The notes below the pieces were generated by a model. The model was not told the DNA's origin, did no database searches, and was given only the letters and a program-made list of their open reading frames with translations. 64,000 nt of DNA, from NCBI GenBank assembly GCA_963681505.1, contig OY811973.1, positions 372,001 through 436,000 of the forward strand. Reading direction: 5' to 3'. A program made the translations under genes and the position numbers. Shown in pieces: positions 22,625 through 36,858 of this stretch. Positions within the stretch are counted from its first letter, which is position 1, and the number at the start of each line of letters is the position of its first letter. The DNA comes from Eunapius fragilis (lineage: Eukaryota > Porifera > Demospongiae > Spongillida > Spongillidae).

Positions 22625-23360
22625 GAACCTTATTGTACTAAGTACATGTATGGCACTGGGGTAGGTGCATTGTAGTATGTTTCCAGACATAGTTTTTATT
22701 CTAACACAAAAGTTGATATCACACATCAGAATACTACTCAAGTCTCACAGCTTCAGCGCGAGTCTCACTCAGAAGAGCCCAATCTCACTCCTACCGTAAT
22801 TAATAGCTGAATTATCTGAATGAACATTTTTAATCATCTAATACACTCTCAATGGTATACTAGGATACACAGAGATGACATGTGGTGCCCAGTACATTGG
22901 CAGCATTGCCAGGCTGCTAGCAGGGGTGCAATAGGCACTCTGGAGAAGGAAAGCTAGTCATGTGTAATGGCTTGCCAATGTCTACTAATATTTAATGATC
23001 TTTAACCGTTAACATTAAGCTTTATAACATGAACTATGTACGTAGTAGATATGCATAAACTGTGACACAGTGTGGTGTCGCAGCAATAAACCACACCTAA
23101 ACCACACCTGAAACTCGTTCATTAAAGATAGCCAAGCCATGCAGGGTTTTAATCCATTGCGTCACATTGCGGGCTCTTGCATCATGAACACAATACACGC
23201 AATGGTGGTGTATATGGTAATGAAACAAGGGTCTGTAGTAGTAACAGAAAATGTCATAGTCCTATATTTAGCACATGAACTACAAACGGTCTAAATGTCA
23301 TTATGTACTATTGTACGTGTTTCCTTACCATATACGACACCATTGCCTTCAAATCCAACG
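22625..23360. other. no gene seen
   Basis: Unique-looking A/T-rich sequence with a few ACATGTA words. It is upstream of the first recognised CCDC88-like exon, so it may hold its promoter or 5' exon, but no specific site was recognised. Confidence 0.4.
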
Positions 23361-23565
23361 TCCTGGACAAGCTTCTGCTTTGTTCCACCCCACCCCACCA
23401 CCCACCCCCTACCCCTGGACAAGCTTCGATATTGTTCCCCTACCTGGACAAGCTTCTATTATGCCTTCTATGTTCTAACCCCCCGGGACAGGCATTTACA
23501 TGACCCCCCCCCCCGAGACATATTCCCTATACCCCCCTGGACACCATTTATTGTCATCTGTAGGG
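23361..23565. repeat. C-rich degenerate tandem repeat
   Basis: CTGGACAAGCTTC recurs three times (about 23362, 23416 and 23450), then CCGGGACAGGC and CCGAGACAT and CTGGACACC variants recur, each separated by C-rich spacers of 25-50 bases. Confidence 0.65.
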
Positions 23566-25080
23566 GTGTATAACTAAATAATGGAATAGCCCAATGTTCA
23601 GCCACCAATGTGACTGTCATATTGTAAACCAAGCTTAGTAAGAGTAGGTAGCTAGCTACATTTACATACCTTTGAATAACTTTATCGGTAGTAATACTTG
23701 TAGTACTCTTTCGATGGCCTCGTTTGGTTTTGCAGGGTACGCTTAGCCTTAGCTTCCCATACCGCACACTCTCTTCGCCAAGCGAGCAGATTCAGGACTC
23801 TACCAATAACGTTGCCTTTTAGCGGACCGTTTCTTTTTCTTTTTGATACCGTTTTGATACCGCGTCGAGATATCAAGAATGTTATCTAATTATGCGTCTT
23901 ACATATACCAAATTCTGATATGAAAGCGGCTCTTCCAGCCTGTTTTTAAACACGCGGTTTACGGCAGAAAATATTGGGAAATATCATAATTCCCGCCTAT
24001 GCATTTTTTTCTAAGCAACTGCACTGCTGATGATTTACTTCAACGTGACGTCACGCAAACTTAATAGAGCCCCGGACAGAACATTCAGAACAACTTCGAT
24101 GATGCGGCGTCCCAAGGGCGAATCTAAACGTGGGGCGTGCGCGGAAGACCAAAATTCAGCTAGGGGGGTCTGGGGGAGTGCTATAAGCTTCCCCAGCGAG
24201 CCGCGGATCAGTTTAGAACGTTTTCTCCTGACACCGTGAGCATAGGCGAATCCAGGGGGGGGGGACGGGGTGGCTAGGGTGCCTGACTGCCCGGGCATCC
24301 CCCTCTAAGGTCCAGTCAAATACTTAATTGTTATTATATATATTATTATGAAACATCACAATACACGTACTGTATGAGCGCTGCAGTCATTTAACCATGC
24401 TCCACCCTTCATTAGTATTCACGTACACCACCCAGCCGATAATCCTAGACGCTTTCCAATACATGTAACAGTAAGTTGCAATGAATCTTGATAACGGCCC
24501 GGGCATTGGCCGAACGGCCGAGTGGGGCCGCGACGATAAGCGTTACGTCATTTGGGTCTGGAGAGGATGGTTAGCACGCAAGTCGTGTCGTATACGTAAC
24601 GATAATTGTTTATAAGGTTAGGCAAGTGACCAAGCTGCTAACATGCCTGCATGTTTTACCGAAAAAAAAAAAAAAAAAAAAAAAACTCCTGAAGAGTTAT
24701 GCAATTATAGGCCTACAGGCTATAGGCATGCATGCATGCCTATATATGAGCAAGCAGAGACGGGTGAATTTAAGCGTAGAACACGACTACCGGCAAAGAT
24801 TCTTCCCATCCCCTAACCATATATATATATAAGACACAACCAAAACTCACCCACGCCACAAGCGGCGAATCCATGAACTTCGACGGCGAACTCATATCAG
24901 ACAACTGTAACAGATTCAGTAAAGGGTTATCATGACGTACACTTTTTATCAGGCATGCACGACAATTGCATGGTTACACACAACTCATTTTAAAAACATA
25001 CCGACATCGTCAGACACGTGGCAAAGATTCGATTCCTTGCAGAAATAGTAATTATTTTTATTAATGTGAGTTATATTAAT
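23566..25080. other. no supported gene; poly-A run and GC-rich scraps
   Basis: An open frame on the minus strand at 23682-23876 has donor-like sites at its end, but no similarity was recognised. A GC-rich scrap (24240-24305, with a G run) resembles the repeat ends elsewhere. Positions 24662-24685 are a 24-base A run. Otherwise nothing is recognised. Confidence 0.4.
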
Positions 25081-25180
25081 TTATTTTCAAGAGCGGTAGT
25101 TATAGGAGGGCTCAGCCCCTCCAATGCCATATTGGGGGAGGGGGGGGGGGAGGGGGGGCCCCACTTCCGCCGCCACTGGG
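25081..25180. repeat. GC-rich repeat fragment
   Basis: AGGGCTCAGCCCCTCC followed by G-rich runs and GGGGCCCCACTTCCGCCGCC. The composition and end resemble the G/C-run MITE-like elements at 7.4, 10.4 and 22.3 kb. Termini are not defined. Confidence 0.4.
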
Positions 25181-25552
25181 AAACATAGCACATTTGAATT
25201 ATATTCTTTCGACACTCTTAATGTTTATTACAATTAAGTGCAAGAATATGCACCATGATGACCTAACTACATTGTATACATGTATAAGTAAAAGCATCCA
25301 GTACACTATCACTAGCCCATGCATCCCTCATCCCTGCCCTGGTCCCCACAGACCATCTCCCATATACTTATCACTAGCCCCTCCCCCGTCACGTAAGGAT
25401 GCGACTGATTGTGACCTGACGCCATGTATGTCTGATGGTAGTATACATGCAGGCATTGTTCTACAGACGCGCAATGCACATATGTACATTCACAGCGATG
25501 TTATCTATAGGGCATTGTGTTCATAGCTATAGCTACAACCACTGTTAATGAG

Positions 25553-25582
25553 ATTCACACACACACGCACACACACAACGCG

Positions 25583-25619
<37 letters not shown>

Positions 25620-25697
25620 CGCTTTTCGTATCGGGCCTGTAGCTCCGGACAGCCCCCCCGCTTTTCGTATCGCGGGTCTAAACCCCCAACCACAATT

Positions 25698-25729
<32 letters not shown>

Positions 25730-25750
25730 AGGCCTGTCTACGCCCTTGTT
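25553..25750. repeat. CA/CG microsatellite and C-run element
   Basis: Mixed (CA)n/(CG)n occupies 25553-25619. It is followed by two copies of a CGCTTTTCGTATCG word, GGGTCTAAACCCCCAACCA, a 31-base C run (25699-25729) and CAGGCCTGTCTACGCCC. The part after the microsatellite appears in inverted form at 26571-26760. Confidence 0.75.
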
Positions 25751-26570
25751 TCTTTTAAGCGGAATCATATCTTAACTCATATCCAGAAATGCCCCATACA
25801 TTGGAGGACATTCATAAAAAAAAAAACAAATTGAATTCTATAACATTTTAGCATATAGCGGAATTTTTTTTCTTTCCACTATAGAAATTTGAGTTTCAGA
25901 TTTTTATGGATTATGAAGTTAAAATCAAGATATGTTTTTTAATTACTACGTAGTTGACGTAATTTTTTTTTTGGGGGGGGGGGGGGTCGATTAACTAACT
26001 ATTAAACGAATTAACAATGTTAATGTGCAATTATAATCCTCTCACCAATAATATAAATAACCTCGAGCGATCAGACCATCACCGGCTGACTTTCGATGTT
26101 TAGTGGAATATTGAAATACTAACCCTGGTAGGCAAGCGCAAAGTAAGACATCACTTTATTATCTCAAATGGATCACGACACTAATACCTGCACACTACGG
26201 CAGTAGCCGGCGTCAGCGAGGGGGGGTGATTCAGGTCAGGCCAGATACGATAATTGGGGGGTGGGGGGGAGTTGCTGTCCGCTTCAGACCCAATACGAAA
26301 AGTGAGGGCCCTTTAATTGTTTGGCATAGGGCCTACTCTATTTAAATACGTTATCGTTATTACCGGTTACAATTTTGGCCGAGGAGGGTGAAGCACCCGG
26401 AGCACCCAGCTCTCTGGGATACGTTAGCTTCGACCTGTAACCGTTAATTATTAACGATAACAAAGGGCCCCCACTTTTTGTATCGGACCTGAAGCGGACA
26501 GCACTCCCAGAGATAATATATCTCTGGCACTCCCCCCCCACCAGAGATAATCTCTGCCCCCACCCCCCAA
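25751..26570. other. no gene; G-run at 25973-25986 and GC-rich scraps
   Basis: A/T-rich sequence to about 26210, then repeat scraps including AGACCCAATACGAAAAGTG (26287) and the opposing CCACTTTTTGTATCGGACCT (26472), which form an inverted pair about 190 bases apart. No exon is seen. Confidence 0.4.
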
Positions 26571-26765
26571 GGGCGTAGACAAGTTTTAAGGGTGGGGGGG
26601 AAGGGGGCTAATTATGGTTGGGGATTTAGACCCGCGAGACGACAAGCGGGGGGGGGGGGGGGGGGGGGGGCTAATTATGGTTGGGGGTTTAGTCCGGCGA
26701 TACGACAGTGAGGGTGGGGGGAGGTGTACACTTCAGGCACAATACGAAAGGCGGGGGGAGGGGGA
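26571..26765. repeat. G-run element, inverted relative to 25.6-25.75 kb
   Basis: GGGCGTAGACAAG, two copies of CTAATTATGGTTGGGG followed by TTTAGACCCGCGA or TTTAGTCCGGCGA, a 23-base G run (26648-26670) and CAATACGAAAGGCGGGG. It is the reverse-oriented relative of the repeat at 25625-25750. Confidence 0.65.
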
Positions 26766-26879
26766 GTTGCTTAGCAGAAGAGGGGGAGGTACCTTACATG
26801 AAAGGGCAACTCTATGATCTATTGAATAGCGAGCGCTTTACAATGGATTATAACGACTTCAGAAATTTTAATACCTGAA

Positions 26880-26983
26880 GTGCAAAAATCTGGAGGGTTA
26901 AAGCCTCCCCCCCCTCCCCCCCCCCCTTTCCATATTGAGTCTGACCTGAAGCACCCCCTTCGCTGAAATCCTGGATACGCCAT
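26880..26983 (-). mobile_element. hAT-like non-autonomous element fragment
   Basis: On the minus strand it begins CAATGGCGTATCCAGGATTT and continues TCAGCGAAGGGGGTGC. This terminal sequence is widespread in animal genomes, its accidental translation being WRIQDFSEGG. Only one end was found, and the inner part is a G/C run. Confidence 0.6.
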
Positions 26984-27555
26984 TGATGGTGGGGTATGCT
27001 ATGTCTCCGCAAACAACTATGTGCATGCACGTAACATTTGCTCCTCGAATACAAAGCCCTACTCTACTCCCTCAATTGTTTATCAACTGTATACAGTGCA
27101 CTGCCCCACATCAGAAATAGGGATAGATGTAGATATCAAACATTTTATACTCATTTCACTTCCAAATGCACCAACTGATACACAAAAGTCCACAAGTAAT
27201 AATCAACGACGACTACTGCATAGCATCATGTCATTATCATCCAGTTAGAGTAGTGTCAGGAAAGGATTGCCATCTTCTTGAAATGGATTTCATTTCATCC
27301 TATTTAAAAGAGACCAGTGAACCAAACAGTTGATGGTGTACCAACGCAATGTACCATTCGTAGCTTGGTGGATGTTATGGTGGAAGAGGTAAGACCAAAA
27401 CCAACATCTAAGAAACAAATAAAAACCAATTAATCCTGTACAATCATATAGCAGATGATATAACACACTGCTTCCTACTACCGATTCCATAGATGCAGGA
27501 ACTAAAGGTTAACCCCATCAAATCCTCTGTGTAGAATTTATATCAGAAATGCCCT
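26984..27555. other. no gene seen
   Basis: Unique-looking A/T-rich sequence without a supported exon or repeat. Confidence 0.45.
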
Positions 27556-30480
<2,925 letters not shown>

Positions 30481-30485
30481 ACACG

Positions 30486-30571
<86 letters not shown>

Positions 30572-30805
30572 TTACAATCACACGAACGCGCGCGCTCACG
30601 GGCGTTGTGCGAATGGCTATGAATCCTTCCTCTTTTTCCCCTCTGCATGCATAGCTTGAGTCGTGTGCGTGTATGTGTGTGAGCGCGCGCACACACACAC
30701 ACACGCACACGTACTCACACCGTACGTCACACATAGGCCTACATGTAGACACACGCAATCACACATACAAACACACGCACGAACTCCAGATCTCGCGCGC
30801 GCACA
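30481..30805. repeat. CA/CG microsatellite cluster
   Basis: (CG)n(CA)n at about 30484-30568, then a second imperfect CA-rich region at about 30665-30805 with GCGCGC patches. Open frames across it are composition artefacts. Confidence 0.88.
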
Positions 30806-31903
30806 AGAAGTGGATGAATACACGTACACTCTCACATGGTACAGTCAACGACTAATGTTGTAGTCCTTGGTACAGCCAGCGCTGAACAGGTCTCATGACA
30901 TCATTTGCACTAGACAAATAACCTATTCAATAAGCCAACGTTCCAGTTAATTAATTAATTTGCATTTAGCCATGTATCTGTATCCATGGAAGCTACATTA
31001 AAAACGTATAATAAGATGGCGCTAATTGTATCCTACTCATTGTGACCCAAAACAATTTAAAATTCAAATGGCCGAAATCTATACTAGGTAAATTTTTTTA
31101 AATATCTCTAAAAATAATAGAACTGCATGATCTCTTATTCTGGGGGCCCACAAAATCTGAATCTAAACTGGTGTAAGAATTATGAGCTGCAGAATACCTT
31201 AATTAGGTTGATTTTCCATACATCTCTATGGAAAGTGCTGTTTTCACAAAAACTACAACAATTTTCAATACAAAGCAGTTGTTTTTTGTTTAGGTAAATC
31301 AAGATCGTACGTATCTGAAACAATATTGATAGCCACAAAAGTTGTACCCTATTACGTTATTAAATAGCAATCAAGTTTATAAAACGCCGTATGGGAGTTA
31401 TCCGGAAGTATACGCGAATGTACAAACCGCAACAATTGTCAATTCCCTTTGACCGCGCATTTCTGGATATGTGTCCGTTTGTGTAATAAGCACTAAACGT
31501 TTGACGTCACGTAGAAATGGAGGTGTGGCGCGTAAATTTATTAAATGGTTCACCGCTGCATAAAGTTTGGCTGCTTTAACCATCGCTGTAAAGGTCTTGC
31601 GAAAAGTCACCGTTTGTTTGGACACCATGCATTGTCCTACTAGTAATTAAAATGTGGCATTAGAAGTATTTTCGGGTACTGGAGTTATGATACGTTTAGC
31701 TTCCGTGACCATCATGCTAGGCCTCGGATACACCCAGCGGAGTGATTCTATAACATCAAAATTATGCCATATGCATGCACATACACATAAGGGATGGGGC
31801 AATACATTTCTCGAATTTGGCAAGAAACGAATATATGATTGCTGAAATATAAAACACCTTAAAATTAAAACTCATCATTTTAAACAGTACCACTGAAGTT
31901 CAT
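30806..31903. other. no gene seen
   Basis: A/T-rich. Contains CCATACATCTCTATGGAAAG near 31216, which resembles the satellite box, though the rest of the monomer is not evident. No exon is supported. Confidence 0.4.
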
Positions 31904-32761
31904 ATGTGCTTGATCTTTAGTGAGAGACAGGTGTCTAGATTGAGACGCATCGACCAGCACATAGTACAGGGTAAGGTGAATGCACGGCATACTGTACAGG
32001 AAAGTTCGTTTTATTTTCAACCAAAGAGTAAGGCATGGTTATCTGTCCTTCCAATCGCTACTTGTCACTTTGACCTGTCTCCAGCTCAATTTAGAGATGG
32101 GTTAGCGGTTCGCTATATGCGTGACCCGACAGACCTTCCTTCAAAGTGTGATGGTTGTGGAGCCTCATTAACATTGCAACATGCTCTTGACTGTAAGGTT
32201 GGTGGCCTAGTTATCCAGAGACATAATGAGATCAGAGATTGCGTTGGAGATATTGCAGCACAGGTGTGGACACAGGTTGTCAGAGAGCCAATCGTTAGAG
32301 AGGCAGAAACACAAGTGGATGACTCAGGGTTGAGGCTGGATTTGGGGGTGCGTGGTGTTTGGCAACCTCAGGCAGAGGCGCTCTTTGACTTCAAGGTCAT
32401 TGATACAGATGCCCCATCATACAGCAATCGCTCGCCAGAATCAGTTCTTGAATCGGGTGCTCAGGAAAAAAAGATAATTTACAGGCAAGCAGTTGAAGAT
32501 CGGAGAGGTACTTTTACACCCTTTGTGACTTCAGTTGATGGACTCCTTCACCAGGAAGCAGAGCACTTCCTGAAGAGAATGGCCACATGTGTTGCAAGCA
32601 AATGGAAAAAGTCTTATGCACAAACATGTGGCTACATCAGAGCAAGGCTTTCATTTGCCATCATCAGAGCAGCCAGCTTATGCCTAAGGGGTTCCAGAGT
32701 AAAGTGGAGAAGTGGCCTGGGCTTTGAGGATGGGGCCGCTCTTTACTCAATCATGCATTGA
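31904..32761 (+). pseudogene. LINE ORF C-terminal region with restriction-like endonuclease
   Basis: An intact 285-codon frame equals the C-terminal part of a non-LTR retrotransposon protein of the restriction-endonuclease type. It has a zinc-finger-like CDGCGASLTLQHALDC (residues about 84-99), then RHNEIRDCVG, then a PD-(D/E)XK-like core with LRLDLGV and ALFDFKVIDTDA (residues about 144-172), and a conserved end with LSFAIIRAASLCLRGSR and a WRSGLG line. In such elements the nuclease nicks the target for target-primed reverse transcription. No reverse transcriptase precedes it, so the copy is 5'-truncated. The frame is undamaged, which suggests a recent insertion. The truncated copy itself cannot move. 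Confidence 0.75.
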
Positions 32762-32867
32762 ACCATTTATTGGTTAAAAATTCTCATAAGTTATGTGATA
32801 TGTATAATGGCTGTATGTGTGTGTATTTGCTGTATTATTGGAACAAATAAAAAACCAAAGAGTAAGG
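32762..32867 (+). other. 3' untranslated tail of the LINE copy
   Basis: After the stop at 32761 there are about 85 bases of A/T-rich sequence and an AATAAA-type signal near 32845. The text then passes directly into GAGTAAGGTAATACC and the 19-bp repeat array. Confidence 0.5.
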
Positions 32868-33930
32868 TAATACCAGAGTAAGGTAATACTAGAGTAGTAA
32901 GGTAATACTAGAGTAGTAAGGTGATACTAGAGTAGTAAGGTAATACTAGAGTAGTAAGGTAATACTATAGTGTAGTAAGGTAATACTAGAGTAGTAAGGT
33001 AATACTAGAGTAGTAAGGTAATACTAGAGTAGTAAGGTAATACTAGAGTAGTAAGGTAATACTAGAGTAGTAAGGTAATACTAGAGTAGTAAGGTAATAC
33101 TAGAGTAGTAAGGTAATACTAGAGTAGTAAGGTAATACTAGAGTAGTAAGTTAATACTAGAGTAGTAAGGTAATACTAGAGTAGTAAGGTAATACTAGAG
33201 TAGTAAGGTAATACTAGAGTAGTAAGGTAATACTAGAGTAGTAAGGTAATACTAGAGTAGTAAGGTAATACTAGAGTAGTAAGGTAATACTAGAGTAGTA
33301 AGGTAATACTAGAGTAGTAAGGTAATACTAGAGTAGTAAGGTAATACTAGAGTAGTAAGGTAATACTAGAGTAGTAAGTTAATACTAGAGTAGTAAGGTA
33401 ATACTAGAGTAGTAAGGTAATACTAGAGTAGTAAGGTAATACTAGAGTAGTAAGGTAATACTAGAATAGTAAGGTAATACTAGAGTAGTAAGGTAATACT
33501 AGAGTAGTAAGGTAATACTAGAGTAGTAAGGTAATACTAGAGTAGTAAGGTAATACTAGAGTAGTAAGGTAATACTAGAGTAGTAAGGTAATACTAGAGT
33601 AGTAAGGTAATACTAGAGTAGTAAGGTAATACTAGAGTAGTAAGGTAATACTAGAGTAGTAAGGTAATACTAGAGTAGTAAGGTAATACTAGAGTAGTAA
33701 GGTAATACTAGAGTAGTAAGGTAATACTAGAGTAGTAAGGTAATACTAGAGTAGTAAGGTAATACTAGAGTAGTAAGGTAATACTAGAGTAGTAAGGTAA
33801 TACTAGAGTAGTAAGGTAATACTAGAGTAGTAAGGTAGTACTAGAGTAGTAAGGTAATACTAGAGTAGTAAGGTAATACTAGAGTAGTAAGGTAGTACTA
33901 GAGTAGTAAGGTAATACTAGAGTAGTAACG
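32868..33930 (+). repeat. 19-bp minisatellite, about 56 copies
   Basis: The unit TAATACTAGAGTAGTAAGG is repeated almost without change. Rare variants are GTTAATAC, GTAGTAC, AGAATAG and one TATAGTGTAG. The high uniformity implies recent expansion. It starts at the 3' end of the LINE copy. Confidence 0.95.
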
Positions 33931-34271
33931 AAATGCGCGTTTGCATGCAGCTAGTAGGTCTATATCCTAAACACATCCTGATGTATGTGTAGATGAAGAG
34001 GCACTAATTAGAGAAAGAGAATGCATCACTGCTATCTTGTTGAGGGGGATGTGTGCACTGGGGGTGCTGAGGGGGATGTGTGCATACCTATGTATTAATC
34101 TGCAAAGCTGCTTCATTATATATAATTAACACCTTGATGGTAAGATAGTCAAATTTTCGAATAGAGATGTATGGGAAGGAACCATCTTTTCAATCGCATA
34201 CAAAACACGTCCTGATGTATGTGTAGATGAGGAGGCACTAATTAGAGAAAGAGGATGCATAACTGCTTAGC
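33931..34271 (+). repeat. satellite-related fragments (two partial units)
   Basis: Two copies of a segment with CCTGATGTATGTGTAGATGA and AGGCACTAATTAGAGAAAGA (about 33975 and 34210). Between them lies AACACCTTGATGGTAAGATAGTCAA followed by AGAGATGTATGGGAAGGAACC (about 34128-34190). These combine words of the 1-4 kb array with the core of the 38-57 kb array. Confidence 0.8.
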
Positions 34272-34835
34272 CTCGTCTCCAGGCCGGTATTTACGGCCTG
34301 GTACCTATTACCATTATGTTAGTGCGCATGCGCTGGCCATTACCTGAAAAACACGTAATCGTATACTTAGCTATAGCTTGTAAACCTTTGACATCGTATA
34401 CGTATACGCTACGCGTAAATGTATACGATGTCAAAGTCTTGTGTTTTGTCTCGTGACTCTCGTACACATTATGTCGCACTTTTTTCATAGTCTCGTACCC
34501 AGACCCACCCTTACGTAAGCATTATCGCATAATGTATAATACTTTCTACGTAGTTAAGCATTATCGCATTTGCGATAATGCTTACGTAAGGTGGGTCTGG
34601 GTACGAGACTACTTTTTTTCAATATCAGATCTTGCAAACAGGCTCAGCCAGGTTGCCGATGTCCCAGTGGCTTCTGAGGATGGTTTGTCCAGTTTCATTT
34701 GCATACCTTGCAAACACAAACTGCGGAACGGTTTACAAGCTATTAAGTATACGATTACGTGTTTTCAGGTAATGGCCAGCGCATGCGCACTAACATATAT
34801 GTCTTTAATTGACGGCCTGGGGACGAGAATTATAA
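34272..34835. mobile_element. outer foldback element, about 110-bp arms
   Basis: The left arm, 34272 to about 34386 (CTCGTCTCCAGGCC, GCGCATGCGCTGGCCATTAC, CACGTAATCGTATACTTA, TTGTAAACC), is matched in inverse by about 34727-34835. An inner palindrome CTTTGACATCGTATAC / GTATACGATGTCAAAG spans 34388-34436. A second element lies within it at 34489-34612. Confidence 0.85.
34489..34612. mobile_element. inner MITE nested in the foldback element
   Basis: The left arm TAGTCTCGTACCCAGACCCA, continuing through ACGTAAGCATTATCGCA, is matched in inverse by the right arm ending TGGGTCTGGGTACGAGACTA. Arms are about 40 bp. The centre has another copy of GCATTATCGCAT. It has no coding capacity. Confidence 0.88.
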
Positions 34836-35275
34836 CTGCCATGTTATGTTGCATCCGTACAATATTTGCATGTAGCTAGTATTCTATTAAGAGATACCCT
34901 ATGAGTGATATTCGACCTATAGTCAGTGTAGCATTATACAACTTACACTCATTAAGGAGAGCACGTAGTGACAATGCAGAAATAATTTTAAAAACTTAGG
35001 ATGAACACATGATCGAGTTCAATTGGACTCTCGTGAAGACTCGGTCGATGGAAGGAGGACCGTGAGCCTAGGAGAAAAACGCAATAATGAATGTACGTAA
35101 TATACAGCTCCCGTTAGCTCTGTAACCGGCTTTTAATTTATACCCCTTTGGAGGCATAATTTAGTCATTTTTAAAAATATAATCTTTTTATCGTCTATTC
35201 GAAGGGGGCAGGGCTCCGTTTGCAATGAGTTAATTTCTTCGGAGCGGAGTACGGAACGGGCACGGGTTGAGTTGT
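34836..35275. other. no gene seen
   Basis: A/T-rich, apparently unique sequence, with no exon recognised. Confidence 0.4.
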
Positions 35276-35384
35276 TTATCAGATAATATACAACTCCACA
35301 AGGTTGCTTTATCAACACCTTGATAGAGAGATAGTCCATAGAGATGTATGGGAGGGAACCATCTTTCTAATCGCATGTTGGGAT
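35276..35384 (+). repeat. single satellite-related unit fragment
   Basis: AAGGTTGCTTTATCAACACC followed by TTGATAGAGAGATAGTCC, AGAGATGTATGGGAGGGAACC and CTAATCGCAT: the 80-bp core of the 185-bp satellite family, isolated here about 2.6 kb from the main array and about 270 bp from the end of POLD1. Confidence 0.8.
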
Positions 35385-35652
35385 GGCCCCATCCCTCCAT
35401 GTTGGGATGCCCTCCCCCCCCCCCACACACACACCAGGTACTATTGCTGAGAGCTTGTCTCGGTCTGTCATCTTTAACACTGAAGAGAGCATGTTACCTC
35501 CCACCACCTAGGTATGTATATGTCAGGTGACAGCTGACCAGGCCCATGGCAGCTGGCAGGTATCCTCAACTTTCTTTCTGACAAACCAGAAAGAATGTAA
35601 ATTTTAGTTTTTAAAATTATGTATAGAATTGACTGTAAAAAGCTCATGTTAT

Positions 35653-36858
35653 CTACCAGTCAGCTTGGTCAAACCTAAGCACCAATTTGTCCTGCTCCAC
35701 TAAATCCTTCTGAGCTGTCTTCCACATGTAAAATATGGGGCAGTCTTGGCTGTAGGATAGAGGGGGACATCATATGTGTATGTAAGCACACATCACACAT
35801 ATATGTAAGCACACATGTATGTAAGCACACATCACACATGTGTGTAAGCACACATGTACAGATTGCATATGAGAATGCTTAAGCACTGTGATGGGGTACC
35901 ATGCACAGAATACTAAGTAGTGACTTCAAAATTCTGAGGGTATTATTTGCCATGGTAATGATGTCACCAGTTGTGGATAATCAGAATCAGAATAAGCTTC
36001 ACATTGCCACACACACACACACACACACACACACACCACACACACACCACACACACACATCCCAACCTTGTGCACAATACATCTTCATGTAGACTCCCTT
36101 GACATCTTTGGCACTGTGTCCACAAACGTGAAAATTTTTCTTCAAGAACAGCAAGGTGTGACACGTACTTCAGTCTGATATATTTCAGCCTCCCTTGGCT
36201 TGCAATGGGTACAGATGGCAGCATCTAAATGGAAGTACCATCACACCTTCACACCTTACCTCCACCATCACACCTCACCATCACTCCTCACCTCACACCC
36301 ATCACACCTTACCATCACTCCTCACCTCACACCTCCACCATCACACCACCCTCACACCTCCACCACATAATAGTTACCATCATCAAGTAGAGCTTTGCAG
36401 CCAAGACATGTACTTTTCCTTTTAAGATTCTGAAATACACCCAAACCAGTGGAGGATGTTGCTACTGACTTGGCAAGGGTATGGCTTCCCTCTGAAATGC
36501 ATGTGAATAAATTAAATAAAAATCAAAATCTGTTTTATCAAAAGGTGATGTAATGGTGATGTATATAACTGACTTAGTAGGTCAGATTTCGCTTTGCTAT
36601 CTCCCAGAATAGGTTCAAATATTCTTAAAAGAGGCTTAGAAAGTTGGTTGTCAAGGTAATAGTCTGTGTCAATGGGAATATTGTTCTCCAGAACATATAT
36701 TGGATGCTGTAAGGGGGCACATGTAATGGTTATCATAACAAGTTCCCAGACCTACCTCTGACTTCATGTATGCAGCAGCTCCCTTCGTGCTGGCAATGAT
36801 GACATAGGGAACACGGTCCCCTAGTGTGGGGGCGGAGCCTGCATCTCTTTTTCGCATC
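35653..36858 (-). CDS. POLD1: DNA polymerase delta catalytic subunit, C-terminal five exons
   Basis: Minus-strand exons 36858-36756, 36706-36574, 36491-36378, 36224-36067 and 35749-35653 match the C-terminus of POLD1 in order: [19 protein letters not shown], then [20 protein letters not shown], then the CysA zinc motif (CLGC ... CTHC), then CysB (CQRC, with C-x4-C completed across the last intron), ending DQADW and stop. All eight cysteines are present; in the family the second cluster binds [4Fe-4S] and the B subunit. Junction phases agree across all five exons if exon 4 is four bases shorter. Exon 4 carries four extra bases near 36163-36168 (GAAGTACGTGTCAC where the family needs GAAGTGTCAC), which shifts the frame. 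The roughly 900 upstream residues are not found in this window. Donors GTCAGT and GTTGGG are weak. It is either a real gene with an assembly or sequencing error, or a decaying truncated copy. Confidence 0.9.
35761..35862. repeat. short tandem repeat in the last POLD1 intron
   Basis: Four to five copies of ATGTAAGCACACATCACACAT-like units, about 20 to 30 bases each. Confidence 0.8.
36008..36060. repeat. CA microsatellite in POLD1 intron
   Basis: (CA)n interrupted by CCACA, directly after the exon 4 donor on the minus strand. Confidence 0.9.
36236..36367. repeat. C/A-rich minisatellite in POLD1 intron
   Basis: Irregular repeats of CACACCTCACCATCACTCCT between exons 3 and 4 of the POLD1 segment, nearly filling that short intron. 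Confidence 0.75.

Noticed and set aside
26848-27054. Frame with WRIQDFSEGG as a protein
   Set aside because: This peptide is the well-known accidental translation of an hAT-like repeat end.
36155-36175. GTACGT in POLD1 exon 4 as a true splice donor
   Set aside because: The sequence after it still matches POLD1 residues up to the next real donor at 36067/36066, so splicing there would remove conserved coding sequence.
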